Assembly (NCBI RefSeq): GCF_039839375.1 | Contig: NZ_JBDOQU010000008.1 | Span: forward strand, 1 to 64,000 | From: JBDOQU01 sp039839375 | Lineage (GTDB): Bacteria; Pseudomonadota; Alphaproteobacteria; DSM-16000; Inquilinaceae | DNA length: 64,000 nt | Reading direction: 5' to 3' | Shown: positions 39,670 to 48,457 of the stretch, in pieces | Position numbering within the stretch: position 1 is the stretch's first letter | Layout: each line of letters starts with the position of its first letter | Made by a program: the position numbers and the translations under genes | The notes under the pieces: model-generated | The model's database searches: none | Seen by the model: only the letters and a program-made list of their open reading frames with translations | What the model was told of the DNA's origin: nothing

Positions 39670-42600
39670 CTATTCCGGCGGCGGAGCGGTGGAGCCGTCG
39701 CCCTCCAGGAAGAAGAGGTTGCGAAGGAAACCCGGCGCCAGGACGGCCAGCGGATTGACCGTAACCGTCGGCTGGGCCAGCGGCCCCTCCACCCCATAGG
39801 TGAAGGCGAAGACGCCCTGCCCTTCGCCGCCGGTCAGGATATCTCCCAGGATCGGTATCGCGCCGATCAACTGGTTGACGCCGTAAAGCGGCACGATGGT
39901 GCCTTCGACATCGACGGTGTCGGTATTGAGATCGACATTGCCGGCCAGCGTCAGCCCCATCGCCCCGCCCGAGGTACGTACATCCGACAGGCTGAGCAAG
40001 CCGTTCGCCAGCCGGTACTGGCCGACCAGCCGGTCGAAGACGATGCCGTCCGTGGTCAGGAGGTTGCCGAGGCCAGGCAGCGACAGGGCGGAGAGAAGCT
40101 GAGCCAGCCCCGGCGCCCGCACCACCCGGAAATCCTCCATCAGCACGTCGCCGGCGAAGGCCTCTACCTCCCCGGTCGCATCCATCCCGGTGGCGCGCCC
40201 GACGATCCGGAGCCGCCCGCCGAACACCGTTTCGGCCAGTCCGAAGGTGCGCAGCGCGGCCCCGGCATCCTCCGCCTCCACGTTGAGTCGCAGGCCGCCG
40301 CCATCGTCGCCGTAGAAGACGCGCAGCGCGCCGCCGGTGTCGGTGGCGGCGGCGAGGTCGATCAGATCCCACCCGTCCCCTCCGTCAGGCGACCGCACCA
40401 GCGCGCCGGTCGCCTGATAGAGCGAGCGGCCTTCCGCGACGATCACCTCCCCCACCGCGAGGGTTATCTGGAGGGGCGGGCCGTCCTCCGTTTCTTCCTC
40501 CACTTCCTCCTCCGGCGCGGGCGCGTCGCTCAGCATGCCGTCGAAGAACGGGCTGACATCGATCGCGGGTCCGCGAATCTCCACCGCATAGCCGCCATCG
40601 GCCTGCGCCATCGCCCGCGCGGAGAAGCGATTCAGGCCATAGACGACCTCCCCCAGCACCACCTCCTGCAGTTCCCGCTCCGGCCCGAACGTCGCCTCCC
40701 CCCGCACCGTCAGCCCGGCGGCGTCGAGGGCGAAGGCAGGCAGACGGTCCAGCGCGCCTTCATGCAGCGCCAGCGTGACCGACGCCGATCCCGGCGCGTC
40801 GGCCGGCTTCGACCAGTCGAAGGCGTCGATCCCGAAGCCGACGCCGGCCAGATCGGCCTCCGCCGACAGGGTGGCGGTGACGCGGTCGACATCGGTATAG
40901 ACGGCGTCGACCGGCATCGCGCCCTGGAAGCCATCGGGCTCGGGAATGCCCAGCGCCGCCAGCCCTGCCGAATCCAGCGTCGCCTGCACGTCGACGCGGG
41001 TCAGGAAGTCGCCGCCGCCGAAATTCTCCCGCCAGTCGAAGGCGATAGGGACGCCGTTCAGCAGCCCCTCCCCGTCGATATCCATGCCCTGCCCGTCCAG
41101 CGTCAGCCGTCCGTCGACGCTTTCGGCGTCAAGCCCGACGGCGATTCCCGGCACGCGCACGTCGCGGAGGTTGGCGGCGGCGGCGACCGCCACCTGCTCC
41201 ATCAACAGGTCCTTCTCCAACGGGAAGGCGAGGCGCAGGCGGGCCGACATGACGCCGCCGGCGGTGGCGGGATCGATGCCCAGCTTCGAGGCGTAGCCCA
41301 GCCGGGGACTGTCCAGCACCCGCAGCACGGTGGCCACCGGGCCGCCGGCCACGACCTCTATGTCTATGGTCTCGTCGCTGCCCTCCAGCCCCAATATCTC
41401 GATATCGCCGGAAACCACGGACAGATCGTCCAGACGCCCCTGCCAGGCGTCGATATGGAAGGCGTGCGGGTCGAAGATGGCGCGCCCGGCGACATCGACC
41501 ACCGGCGGCATGCCGTCCAGATAGTCGACCGTCACCCCGTCGAAGGCGATCGCGCCGTAGAGGCTTTCGATCGCCGGCTGCGTGAGTTCGTCCTGATCGG
41601 CGACGGCATGGACCGACAATGTCGCCTGCCGGACGATCCCTCGAGACAAATGCTTCACCACCCAGTCGCGCGCGCCTCTCTCCAGTTCGGGCGGCCAATA
41701 GGTCGCCAGCAGGTCGGTCGGCAGGTCGCGCAGATCGGCTTCGGCGAAAAGATGGACGACGCCCGCACGATCGACGACGGTCATCGCGCCTTCGATCCGG
41801 GGGCCGCCCAGATCGACCGCGAATTGGTCGACGGCCAGCGTGCCGCCGCGCAGATCGATCCATCCCTCCATGGACAAGCCGGCGAAGCCCAGCGGCTGGG
41901 GGAAGAAATCCTCCATCCGCAACTGGCCCGCCCCGGCCTGGAGGGCGAACCGGGTGCCCGTCGGAGCGAGCCGGGAATCGAGCCCGACCGTGACCGTCCC
42001 CTGGACCGGCGTCGCCAGCGCGGCGAGCGGCGCCAGCACGGGGTCGAGGTCGGCCAGGTCCGCCGGCACGAGATCGTGGACCAGCAGCCGGACCTGGCTG
42101 GACCCGTCGGAGAAATCATGGGTGGCGTCGACGCCGAAGGCCGCGATCCTGTCGTCGACGATCACCTCCACAATGCCGACGCCGCGAAGGCCGCCGGGCA
42201 CCCGCTCAAGCTCCAGATCGGCGCGGGGCGCGGTCCATTCCACGTCCAGCATGCGGTCGTCGAGCACGATCGTCGCATCCTCCACCCGCACGCGGCGCAG
42301 GCCCGCCAGCGGATGGTCCTCATATCCCGGATCGCCGCGCAGGGCGGCGATCACGTCCGCCACCACCTCCCGCGCGCCGGAACCCGAGGCGTCGTCCAGA
42401 TCGTCGAGGCCGAGGCGGAAGCTGCCATCCTCCGCCCGTTCGGCCCGCAATGTCGGTTCCACCACCGTCAGCGAGCGGAGGACGACCTGCCGCCGCAGGA
42501 GGCTGTGTGCGCTGACCGCGACCGAAATCTCCGGCACCCGCGCGATCGGCTGGCCGTCATCGCCGTAGAGCGTCACGTCCGAGGCGACCAGCCGCACGGG

Positions 42601-42810
42601 CGATTCCACCCCGTCCCAGCGCAGGCTGGTGCCGCCGACCGTCACCTCGACCGCGCCGTCATCCAGGAAATCCTCCAGGTAGGGCGTCAGGAAATCGACC
42701 TCCACCGGGCCTTGGGACAGGCGCCAGGCCAGGATGACCGCCAGGATGACGAATCCGGCCATGAGCACGCCGGCGATTTCCAGCGTGAAGCGGGCGACGC
42801 CGCGGATCAT
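39670..42810 (-). CDS. AsmA-like / YhdP-family envelope protein
   Basis: A 1046-residue protein with one N-terminal helix (about residues 12-32) and a very long periplasmic region built of repeating beta structure, as in the AsmA/TamB/YhdP group thought to carry phospholipids between the two membranes. The early part (DFLTPYLEDFLDDGAVEVTV and GTSLRWDGVESPVRLVASDV) is the DUF3971-type entry to the chain. The end (AVLAPGFLRNLFFLEGDG) is the usual short tail, and GVFAFTYGVEGPLAQPTVTV comes just before it. ATG 42810 is the family start. It is divergent from glnE (58 bases apart). Confidence 0.9.
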   Translation of the reverse strand: MIRGVARFTLEIAGVLMAGFVILAVILAWRLSQGPVEVDFLTPYLEDFLDDGAVEVTVGGTSLRWDGVESPVRLVASDVTLYGDDGQPIARVPEISVAVSAHSLLRRQVVLRSLTVVEPTLRAERAEDGSFRLGLDDLDDASGSGAREVVADVIAALRGDPGYEDHPLAGLRRVRVEDATIVLDDRMLDVEWTAPRADLELERVPGGLRGVGIVEVIVDDRIAAFGVDATHDFSDGSSQVRLLVHDLVPADLADLDPVLAPLAALATPVQGTVTVGLDSRLAPTGTRFALQAGAGQLRMEDFFPQPLGFAGLSMEGWIDLRGGTLAVDQFAVDLGGPRIEGAMTVVDRAGVVHLFAEADLRDLPTDLLATYWPPELERGARDWVVKHLSRGIVRQATLSVHAVADQDELTQPAIESLYGAIAFDGVTVDYLDGMPPVVDVAGRAIFDPHAFHIDAWQGRLDDLSVVSGDIEILGLEGSDETIDIEVVAGGPVATVLRVLDSPRLGYASKLGIDPATAGGVMSARLRLAFPLEKDLLMEQVAVAAAANLRDVRVPGIAVGLDAESVDGRLTLDGQGMDIDGEGLLNGVPIAFDWRENFGGGDFLTRVDVQATLDSAGLAALGIPEPDGFQGAMPVDAVYTDVDRVTATLSAEADLAGVGFGIDAFDWSKPADAPGSASVTLALHEGALDRLPAFALDAAGLTVRGEATFGPERELQEVVLGEVVYGLNRFSARAMAQADGGYAVEIRGPAIDVSPFFDGMLSDAPAPEEEVEEETEDGPPLQITLAVGEVIVAEGRSLYQATGALVRSPDGGDGWDLIDLAAATDTGGALRVFYGDDGGGLRLNVEAEDAGAALRTFGLAETVFGGRLRIVGRATGMDATGEVEAFAGDVLMEDFRVVRAPGLAQLLSALSLPGLGNLLTTDGIVFDRLVGQYRLANGLLSLSDVRTSGGAMGLTLAGNVDLNTDTVDVEGTIVPLYGVNQLIGAIPILGDILTGGEGQGVFAFTYGVEGPLAQPTVTVNPLAVLAPGFLRNLFFLEGDGSTAPPPE

Positions 42811-42867
42811 CGCGCCTTGACCCGCCGCCGCGGGTGCCGGAGGGTTTCCCCGACCGCTTTCCGACCG

Positions 42868-45840
42868 ATGGACGAAACCTTGCTGCTGACCGCCCCCGAC
42901 TGGCCCCGGCCCGCCGATCCCGACCGCGCCCGTCTGGGTCGTGAGCGGTGGCGGGAGCGCGCAGGCTCGCTGGGCGAGGAGATCGCCTCCTTCGCCGCCG
43001 GGCTGGAGGACGCGCCGGAAGGGCGGCGGATGCTGGACGCGATCTTCGGCAACAGCCCGTTCCTGACCGAAGCGATCCTGAAGGAGCCCTCCTTCCTGAA
43101 TGCGTTGATCGAGGGGCCTGTCGCGGACCAGGTCGAGACAGCGATCGCGGAGACCGAGGGTCTGGGCGCGGAGAGCGACCGGGCGAAGCTGATGGCCGGG
43201 CTGCGGCGGGGCAAGCGGCGGGTCGCGACGGCCGCGGCGCTGGCGGACATAGGCGGGCTATGGTCGCTGGAGGAAGTGACCGGCGCGCTGAGCCGTTTCG
43301 CCGAATCGGCGCTGGGCGCGGCCACGCGCCACCTTCTGCGGGACGCGGCGAACCGCGGCGCGATCGACCTTGCCGACGCGCACGCGCCGGAGCGGGGGTC
43401 CGGGCTGATCGTGCTCGGCATGGGGAAGTTGGGGGGCGGAGAGCTCAACTATTCCAGCGATATCGATCTGATCATCTTCTATGACGACGCGCGCGTCCGC
43501 ACCTCACGGCCGGACGACATGGCGCACACCTTCATCCGGCTCGCCCGCGACCTGGTGCGCATTATGGAGGAGCGAACTGCCGAGGGCTACGTGTTCCGCA
43601 CCGATCTCAGGTTGCGGCCCGACCCCGGCGCCACCCCGCCCGCCGTGTCGGTGTCGGCGGCGGAGGTCTATTACGCCGCCATGGCCCAGAACTGGGAGCG
43701 GGCAGCGATGATCAAGGCCCGCCCCCTGGCCGGAGACAGGGAAGCCGGGCGCGACTTCCTGAAGATGATGGTCCCGTTCGTGTGGCGGCGGAACCTGGAT
43801 TTCGCCGCCATCCGGGACATCCACGCGATCAAGCGGCAGATTCATGCCCATAAGGGCCATGCGGCGATCGCGCTGAAGGGTCACAACATCAAGCTGGGGC
43901 GCGGCGGCATCCGGGAGATCGAATTCTTCGCCCAGACCCAGCAGCTTATCTTCGGCGGCCGGAATCCGCGCCTGCGCGTGCCGGCGACCTGCGCCTGCCT
44001 GGAGGCGCTGGCCGAGGAAGGCCGGGTCGACCGCGCGACGGTGGACGATCTGATCGAGGCCTACGGATTCCTGCGGCGGGTGGAGCACCGGCTGCAGATG
44101 ATCGACGATCAGCAGACCCACAGCCTGCCGGAAACCGACGAAGGGTTGGACGCTATCGGCGCCTTCATGGGCTTCCGGGATGGCGACGCCTTCCGGCGGC
44201 GGTTGAGGGAAACGCTGGAATGCGTGGAGCGGCATTATGCGGAACTGTTCGAGGAAACGCCGGATCTGGCCGGACCGCCGGGACTGAACCTCGCGGGCAG
44301 CGACGACGATCCGGACACGATGGCGGCGCTGTCGGCGATGGGCTTCGCCGACCCGGTCGCGGTGCTGGGGCTGGTGCGCGGCTGGCTACACGGCCGCTAT
44401 CGCGCCGTGCGCAGCGAACGGGCGCGGAACCTGATGCGGGAGCTGGCGCCGACCCTGCTGGCGGCGCTGGCGCGCACGCCGAACCCGGACACCGCCCTGC
44501 TGCGGCTGGACACCTTTCTCAGTCGGCTGCCGGCGGGCATCCAGCTTTTCTCGATGTTCCATGCCAATCCCGGCCTGCTGGACCTGGTGGCGGAGCTTCT
44601 GGGCACGTCGAACCGGCTGGCGGATTATCTCTCCCGCAATCCGGACCTGCTGGAGGCGGTGCTGACGCCCGGCTTCCTGCGGACGCTGGACGAGATGCCG
44701 GTGCTGGAGCGCGATCTTGGGGATTTGATCGCCGCGGCGCTGCATTACGAGGATTTGCTGAACAGCCTGCGCCGCTGGACCAACGACCAGCGATTCAGGG
44801 CGGGCGTCCATGTGCTGCGCCGGGTCTCCGACGCGCCGGAGGCGACGGCCTACCTCTCCGACGTGGCGGAGGTCGCGCTGCGCGCGCTGGCCCCGAAGGT
44901 GGAGGCGGAATTCGCCCGCCGCCATGGCGGGTTCGGCAAGCCGGAACTGGCGATCATGGCGATGGGAAAGCTGGGCGGGCGGGAGATGTCCATCAGGTCG
45001 GACCTGGACCTGATCATGGTCTATGATTCCGGCGGATTGCCGCCGGAATCCGACGGCGACAAGCCGCTGGCGCCGACGGTCTATTTCGCCCGGCTGATCC
45101 ACCGGATCATCGCCGCCATCACCGCGCCGACCGCCGAAGGCGCTCTCTATGACGTCGACATGCGGCTGCGGCCGTCCGGCAATGCCGGCCCCGTGGCGAC
45201 GGCGCTGGAGGCCTTCACCCGCTATCACGACGAGAGCGCGTGGACGTGGGAGCATATGGCGCTGACCCGCGCCCGGATCATCGCCGGACCGCCGGAACTG
45301 ACGGCGACGCTGGAGGGGCTGATCCGCGGCGTGCTGACGCGACGGCGCGATCCCGACACCCTGCTGCGCGACGTGGCGGACATGCGCCGGCGGATCGGGA
45401 AGCAGTTCCCCGACCGGCCGATCTGGGAGGTGAAGCATACGCGCGGCGGCATGGTGGATATCGAATTCATCGCCCAGTACCTCCAGCTTCGAGAGGCGGC
45501 GAACCATCCCGACATCCTGTCGCCCAACACCGCGACGGCGCTGGGCAGGCTCGCCGAAGCCGGGATACTGGAGGAAGAGGCGGCCGAAGACCTCAAGCGG
45601 GCGCTGCTGCTGCTCCAGCGGGCTCAACTTTTCCTCCGGTTGACGGTGGAGGGCGCATTCGACCCCGCGACGGCGCCCGACGCGCTGAAGCAGGCTCTGG
45701 CCCGCTCCGTGTTGCGCGACGAGACGGAGACTCCCGATTTCGAGACGGTGGCGGCGATGCTGGCGGCGGCGCTGGACCGCGCCCACGGCCATTTCCGCCG
45801 GCTGATCGAGGAGCCTGCCGTGGCCGGGGCAGCGGGATAA
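42868..45840 (+). CDS. glnE: Bifunctional glutamine synthetase adenylyltransferase/adenylyl-removing enzyme
   Basis: A 990-residue enzyme that adenylylates glutamine synthetase when nitrogen is plentiful and removes AMP when it is scarce. Two nucleotidyltransferase halves are visible: GLIVLGMGKLGGGELNYSSD-IDLI in the N-terminal part and LAIMAMGKLGGREMSIRSDL-DLIMVYD in the C-terminal part, each with the paired Asp residues that bind metal. Linker helices such as GRGGIREIEFFAQTQQLIFG and GGMVDIEFIAQYLQLREAAN are also conserved. ATG 42868 begins MDETLLLTAPDWPRP. Its partner PII protein and glnA are outside the window. bcp follows after 67 bases. Confidence 0.96.
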   Translation: MDETLLLTAPDWPRPADPDRARLGRERWRERAGSLGEEIASFAAGLEDAPEGRRMLDAIFGNSPFLTEAILKEPSFLNALIEGPVADQVETAIAETEGLGAESDRAKLMAGLRRGKRRVATAAALADIGGLWSLEEVTGALSRFAESALGAATRHLLRDAANRGAIDLADAHAPERGSGLIVLGMGKLGGGELNYSSDIDLIIFYDDARVRTSRPDDMAHTFIRLARDLVRIMEERTAEGYVFRTDLRLRPDPGATPPAVSVSAAEVYYAAMAQNWERAAMIKARPLAGDREAGRDFLKMMVPFVWRRNLDFAAIRDIHAIKRQIHAHKGHAAIALKGHNIKLGRGGIREIEFFAQTQQLIFGGRNPRLRVPATCACLEALAEEGRVDRATVDDLIEAYGFLRRVEHRLQMIDDQQTHSLPETDEGLDAIGAFMGFRDGDAFRRRLRETLECVERHYAELFEETPDLAGPPGLNLAGSDDDPDTMAALSAMGFADPVAVLGLVRGWLHGRYRAVRSERARNLMRELAPTLLAALARTPNPDTALLRLDTFLSRLPAGIQLFSMFHANPGLLDLVAELLGTSNRLADYLSRNPDLLEAVLTPGFLRTLDEMPVLERDLGDLIAAALHYEDLLNSLRRWTNDQRFRAGVHVLRRVSDAPEATAYLSDVAEVALRALAPKVEAEFARRHGGFGKPELAIMAMGKLGGREMSIRSDLDLIMVYDSGGLPPESDGDKPLAPTVYFARLIHRIIAAITAPTAEGALYDVDMRLRPSGNAGPVATALEAFTRYHDESAWTWEHMALTRARIIAGPPELTATLEGLIRGVLTRRRDPDTLLRDVADMRRRIGKQFPDRPIWEVKHTRGGMVDIEFIAQYLQLREAANHPDILSPNTATALGRLAEAGILEEEAAEDLKRALLLLQRAQLFLRLTVEGAFDPATAPDALKQALARSVLRDETETPDFETVAAMLAAALDRAHGHFRRLIEEPAVAGAAG

Positions 45841-45907
45841 CCGGGCTTGCCCTCGGCCGGGCAATCTCTACCCTGCGTTCATCGGACAATCACGAGGACG
45901 AGGAACG

Positions 45908-46366
45908 ATGACCGTCGAGGTCGGCCGCAAGGCCCCGGATTTCACCCTTCCCACGGCCGGCGGCGGCGAGGTGACGCTGTCGAAACTGCGCGGCCGGAAG
46001 GTGATCGTCTATTTCTATCCGAAGGCCGACACGCCGGGCTGCACCAAGGAAAGCTGCGGCTTCAACGATGCCCTGCCGGACTTCACGGGCTCGGGCGCGG
46101 AGATCATCGGCATCTCCAAGGACCCTGTGAAGAAGCTGGACAAGTTCGCCGACAAGTACGGGCTGAAATTCACGCTGGCGTCCGACGAGCCGGGCGCGGT
46201 GGTGGAAGCTTTCGGCTCATGGGTCGAGAAATCCATGTATGGCCGGAAATATATGGGCATCGACCGTTCCACCTTCCTGATCGACGAGAACGGAACCGTC
46301 CAGGCCGCCTGGCGGAAGGTGAAGGTGCCGGGCCATGTCGAGGAGGTGCTGAAGGCGGCGCGGTGA
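45908..46366 (+). CDS. bcp: Thioredoxin-dependent peroxiredoxin Bcp/PrxQ
   Basis: A 152-residue peroxiredoxin that reduces hydrogen peroxide and lipid peroxides with electrons from thioredoxin. The peroxidatic Cys45 and resolving Cys50 lie five residues apart in ADTPGCTKESCGFND, as in E. coli Bcp. FYPKA before them and EKSMYGRKYMGIDRSTFLID after them complete the active site. ATG 45908 starts the conserved MTVEVGRKAPDFTLPT. It follows glnE closely but its function is unrelated. Confidence 0.96.
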   Translation: MTVEVGRKAPDFTLPTAGGGEVTLSKLRGRKVIVYFYPKADTPGCTKESCGFNDALPDFTGSGAEIIGISKDPVKKLDKFADKYGLKFTLASDEPGAVVEAFGSWVEKSMYGRKYMGIDRSTFLIDENGTVQAAWRKVKVPGHVEEVLKAAR

Positions 46367-46424
46367 TAGCGTTGCGGAGGTTCGAATTTCGCCCCGTGCC
46401 TGGCGAAGTCACCATAAGCGTCGA

Positions 46425-46459
46425 CGGCCTATGGATTCCCGATCAAGTCGGGAATGACT
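46425..46459. repeat. Composite palindromic repeat, family B partial copy
   Basis: GACGGCCTATGG then palindrome 46435-46455 with core CCCGATCAAGTCGGG, then GACTTTTAG. Compared with the CCGGATCAAGTCCGG copies both sides of the stem changed together, so pairing is kept. Confidence 0.8.
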
Positions 46460-46481
46460 TTTAGTTTGGTCGACGCGGCGT

Positions 46482-47285
46482 CTATGTCAGATGGCTGCAA
46501 TCCCCGTCGAAGCCGTAGACATCCATCGCCAGGATGCCGTAGCGGTGGCTGCCGTGGAGGCGGTGGCCGGGCTGGCCTTCGGCGGCGCCCAGCGCGGCGA
46601 ACAGGGGCAGGAGATGTTCGTCGGTCGGGTGGTTGCGGACGGCGTGGGGCGCGCGGGCGCGGTAGTCCAGTAGGTCCTCCGATCGCCCCTCCTCCACCGC
46701 ATGGTGAAGCCAGTCCGCGAAGGAGACGACCCATTCCGGCGGCTCCGCCGTCGCCGACTGCCCCCTGAACTCCATCAGATTATGGGTGGCGGAGCCCGAG
46801 GCTAGGATGAGCACGCCTTCCTCCCTGAGAGGGGCCAGCGCCCGGCCGATCGCCTCATGATGCGCCGGATCCCGCCCCGGCTGGATCGAAAGCGGAACCA
46901 CGGGAACGTCGGCGTCGGGATACATCAGCGTCAGCGGCACCCAGGCGCCGTGGTCGAGGCCGCGTCGAGCATCCTCCTCCACCGAGATGCCGGCCCGGCG
47001 GAGCAGTTCCGCCACCCGGCCGGCCAGCGCTGGGTCGCCTTTCGCGGGGTAGTCGACCTCATAGAGAGCGCGCGGAAAGCCCGAGAAATCGTGAATCGTG
47101 GTGAATTCCGCGGCCGGGCCGACGGTGGGGACCGCCGTCTCCCAATGGGCGGAAACCACGATGATTGCCGACGGCTTGCCGAGCGCAGGGCCCAGCCGCT
47201 CCAGATAATGGCGGGCGGGCGAATCGTCGATCGCCAAGGTCGGCGCGCCATGCGAGACGAAGAGGCTGGGAAGGCGTGACGCCAT
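46482..47285 (-). CDS. DODA-type extradiol aromatic ring-opening dioxygenase
   Basis: A 267-residue dioxygenase of the LigB/YgiD group, which opens catechol rings of DOPA-like substrates using a divalent metal. PSLFVSHGAPTLAIDD has the first metal-binding His, IIVVSAHWETAVPTVG the second, and ARRGLDHGAWVPLTLMYPDA and ASGSATHNLMEF further active-site His residues. Length fits 4,5-DOPA dioxygenases (about 260-270). ATG 47285 starts MASRLPSLFVSHG. It is divergent from the LysR gene, which probably regulates it. The true substrate is not evident. Confidence 0.9.
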   Translation of the reverse strand: MASRLPSLFVSHGAPTLAIDDSPARHYLERLGPALGKPSAIIVVSAHWETAVPTVGPAAEFTTIHDFSGFPRALYEVDYPAKGDPALAGRVAELLRRAGISVEEDARRGLDHGAWVPLTLMYPDADVPVVPLSIQPGRDPAHHEAIGRALAPLREEGVLILASGSATHNLMEFRGQSATAEPPEWVVSFADWLHHAVEEGRSEDLLDYRARAPHAVRNHPTDEHLLPLFAALGAAEGQPGHRLHGSHRYGILAMDVYGFDGDCSHLT

Positions 47286-47376
47286 GGGAAAATCTCCACT
47301 ATTGCCGTCAACGGAAAATGGGCTCCGGCGGGCGAATTGATAACACCGGCCGGCCGGACCATACTGGTTCCTGACG

Positions 47377-47393
47377 ATTGACAATCAGACAAT
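47377..47393. promoter_or_regulatory. Candidate LysR operator upstream of the LysR gene
   Basis: ATTG-N9-CAAT (ATTGACAATCAGACAAT), an imperfect inverted repeat containing T-N11-A spacing, lies 16 bases before the LysR start and in the gap shared with the dioxygenase gene. It is the only inverted repeat of this kind in the gap. Binding is inferred. Confidence 0.45.
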
Positions 47394-47408
47394 GGAGCGC
47401 GTGACCGG

Positions 47409-48347
47409 ATGGACCGGCTGACCGGAATGGAGGCTTTCGCGCGGGTGGTCGAGACCGGCAGCTTCACGCGCGCCGCGGAGCAGTTGGGCATCAGCCGGGC
47501 GATGGTCAGCAAGCATGTGATGGAGCTGGAGAACCGGCTTGGCGTCCGGCTGCTGAACCGGACGACCCGGAAGCTGAGCCTGACCGAAGCGGGGGCCAGC
47601 TATTATGGCCGGACCACGCAGATCATCGCGGAGATCGATGAGGCCGAGCAGGCGGCGTCGCGGATGAACCTGCAGCCGCGCGGGCTCTTGAGGGTCAACG
47701 CGCCGATGTCCTTCGGGACACTGCATATCGCGCCCGCCATCCCCGATTTCATCGCCGCCTACCCGGACGTGACGGTCGAGCTGACCCAGAACGACCGAAT
47801 CGTCGATCTGATCGAGGAAGGGTACGATCTGGCGGTGCGCGTCGGGAAGCTGCAGGATTCCAGCCTGATCGCCCGCAAGCTGGCGCCCTGCCGGCTGGTG
47901 CTGTGCGCGTCGCCCGCCTATCTGGCGCGGCGCGGGGAGCCGAAACGGCCGTCCGATTTGGCCGGACATGACTGTCTGGACTACACATATTCGGCGGAAC
48001 GGAACCTGTGGCGGCTGCGCGGGTCGGAGGGCGAGATCCAGGTCAGGATCGACGGCCCCTTCCGCGCCAACAATGGCGATACGCTGCGAGCGGCCGCGAT
48101 CGCGGGGCTGGGGCTGATCATCTGCCCGTCCTTCATCGTCGGCGCGGATTTCCGGTCCGGCCTGCTGAAGCCGATCCTGTGCGACTATCGCCCGCCCGAG
48201 TTCGGCATTCATGCCGTCTATCCGCACAACCGCCACGTCTCGGCCAAGGTCCGCAGCTTCGTGGACTTCCTGGCCGAGCGGTTCGGTCCCCGGCCCTATT
48301 GGGACGACTATCTGGTGGAGATGGATGCGGTGGTGCTGGCCGGATAG
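47409..48347 (+). CDS. LysR family transcriptional regulator
   Basis: A 312-residue LysR regulator. The N-terminal helix-turn-helix MEAFARVVETGSFTRAAEQL and GISRAMVSKHVMELENRLGV is followed by the effector-binding domain (about residues 92-300, with DLIEEGYDLAVRVGKLQDSS and CRLVLCASPAYLARRGEPKR). Its sequence fits the large group of LysR proteins next to the enzyme gene they control, here the DODA-type dioxygenase, with 123 bases between the divergent starts. The inducer is unknown. Confidence 0.92.
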   Translation: MDRLTGMEAFARVVETGSFTRAAEQLGISRAMVSKHVMELENRLGVRLLNRTTRKLSLTEAGASYYGRTTQIIAEIDEAEQAASRMNLQPRGLLRVNAPMSFGTLHIAPAIPDFIAAYPDVTVELTQNDRIVDLIEEGYDLAVRVGKLQDSSLIARKLAPCRLVLCASPAYLARRGEPKRPSDLAGHDCLDYTYSAERNLWRLRGSEGEIQVRIDGPFRANNGDTLRAAAIAGLGLIICPSFIVGADFRSGLLKPILCDYRPPEFGIHAVYPHNRHVSAKVRSFVDFLAERFGPRPYWDDYLVEMDAVVLAG

Positions 48348-48355
48348 ACCGCAGC

Positions 48356-48453
48356 CCCCTCACCCTCCCGCTTCGCGGGTCCCTCCCTCTCCCCGGAGGG
48401 GCGAGGGTGAAGTTGGTAGCCCTCGCCCCGCCGGGAGAGGGTTGGGTGAGGGG
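48356..48453. repeat. Dispersed long palindromic repeat, family A copy 3
   Basis: 98 bp with ends CCCCTCACCCTCCCG and GGTTGGGTGAGGGG and the tag GTTGGTAGCCCTCGCCCC, one base different from copy 1. It lies between two convergent genes, the LysR gene and the ScfR-like regulator, and ends 4 bases before the latter's stop. Confidence 0.9.
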
Positions 48454-48457
48454 CGTT

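Noticed and set aside
39634..42867. Long plus-strand open frame of about 1070 codons opposite the AsmA-like gene, joined in frame to glnE
   Set aside because: It mirrors the strong minus-strand AsmA-like gene, has the His/Arg/Gln-rich composition of GC-rich antisense frames, and shows no domain. GlnE starts at 42868.
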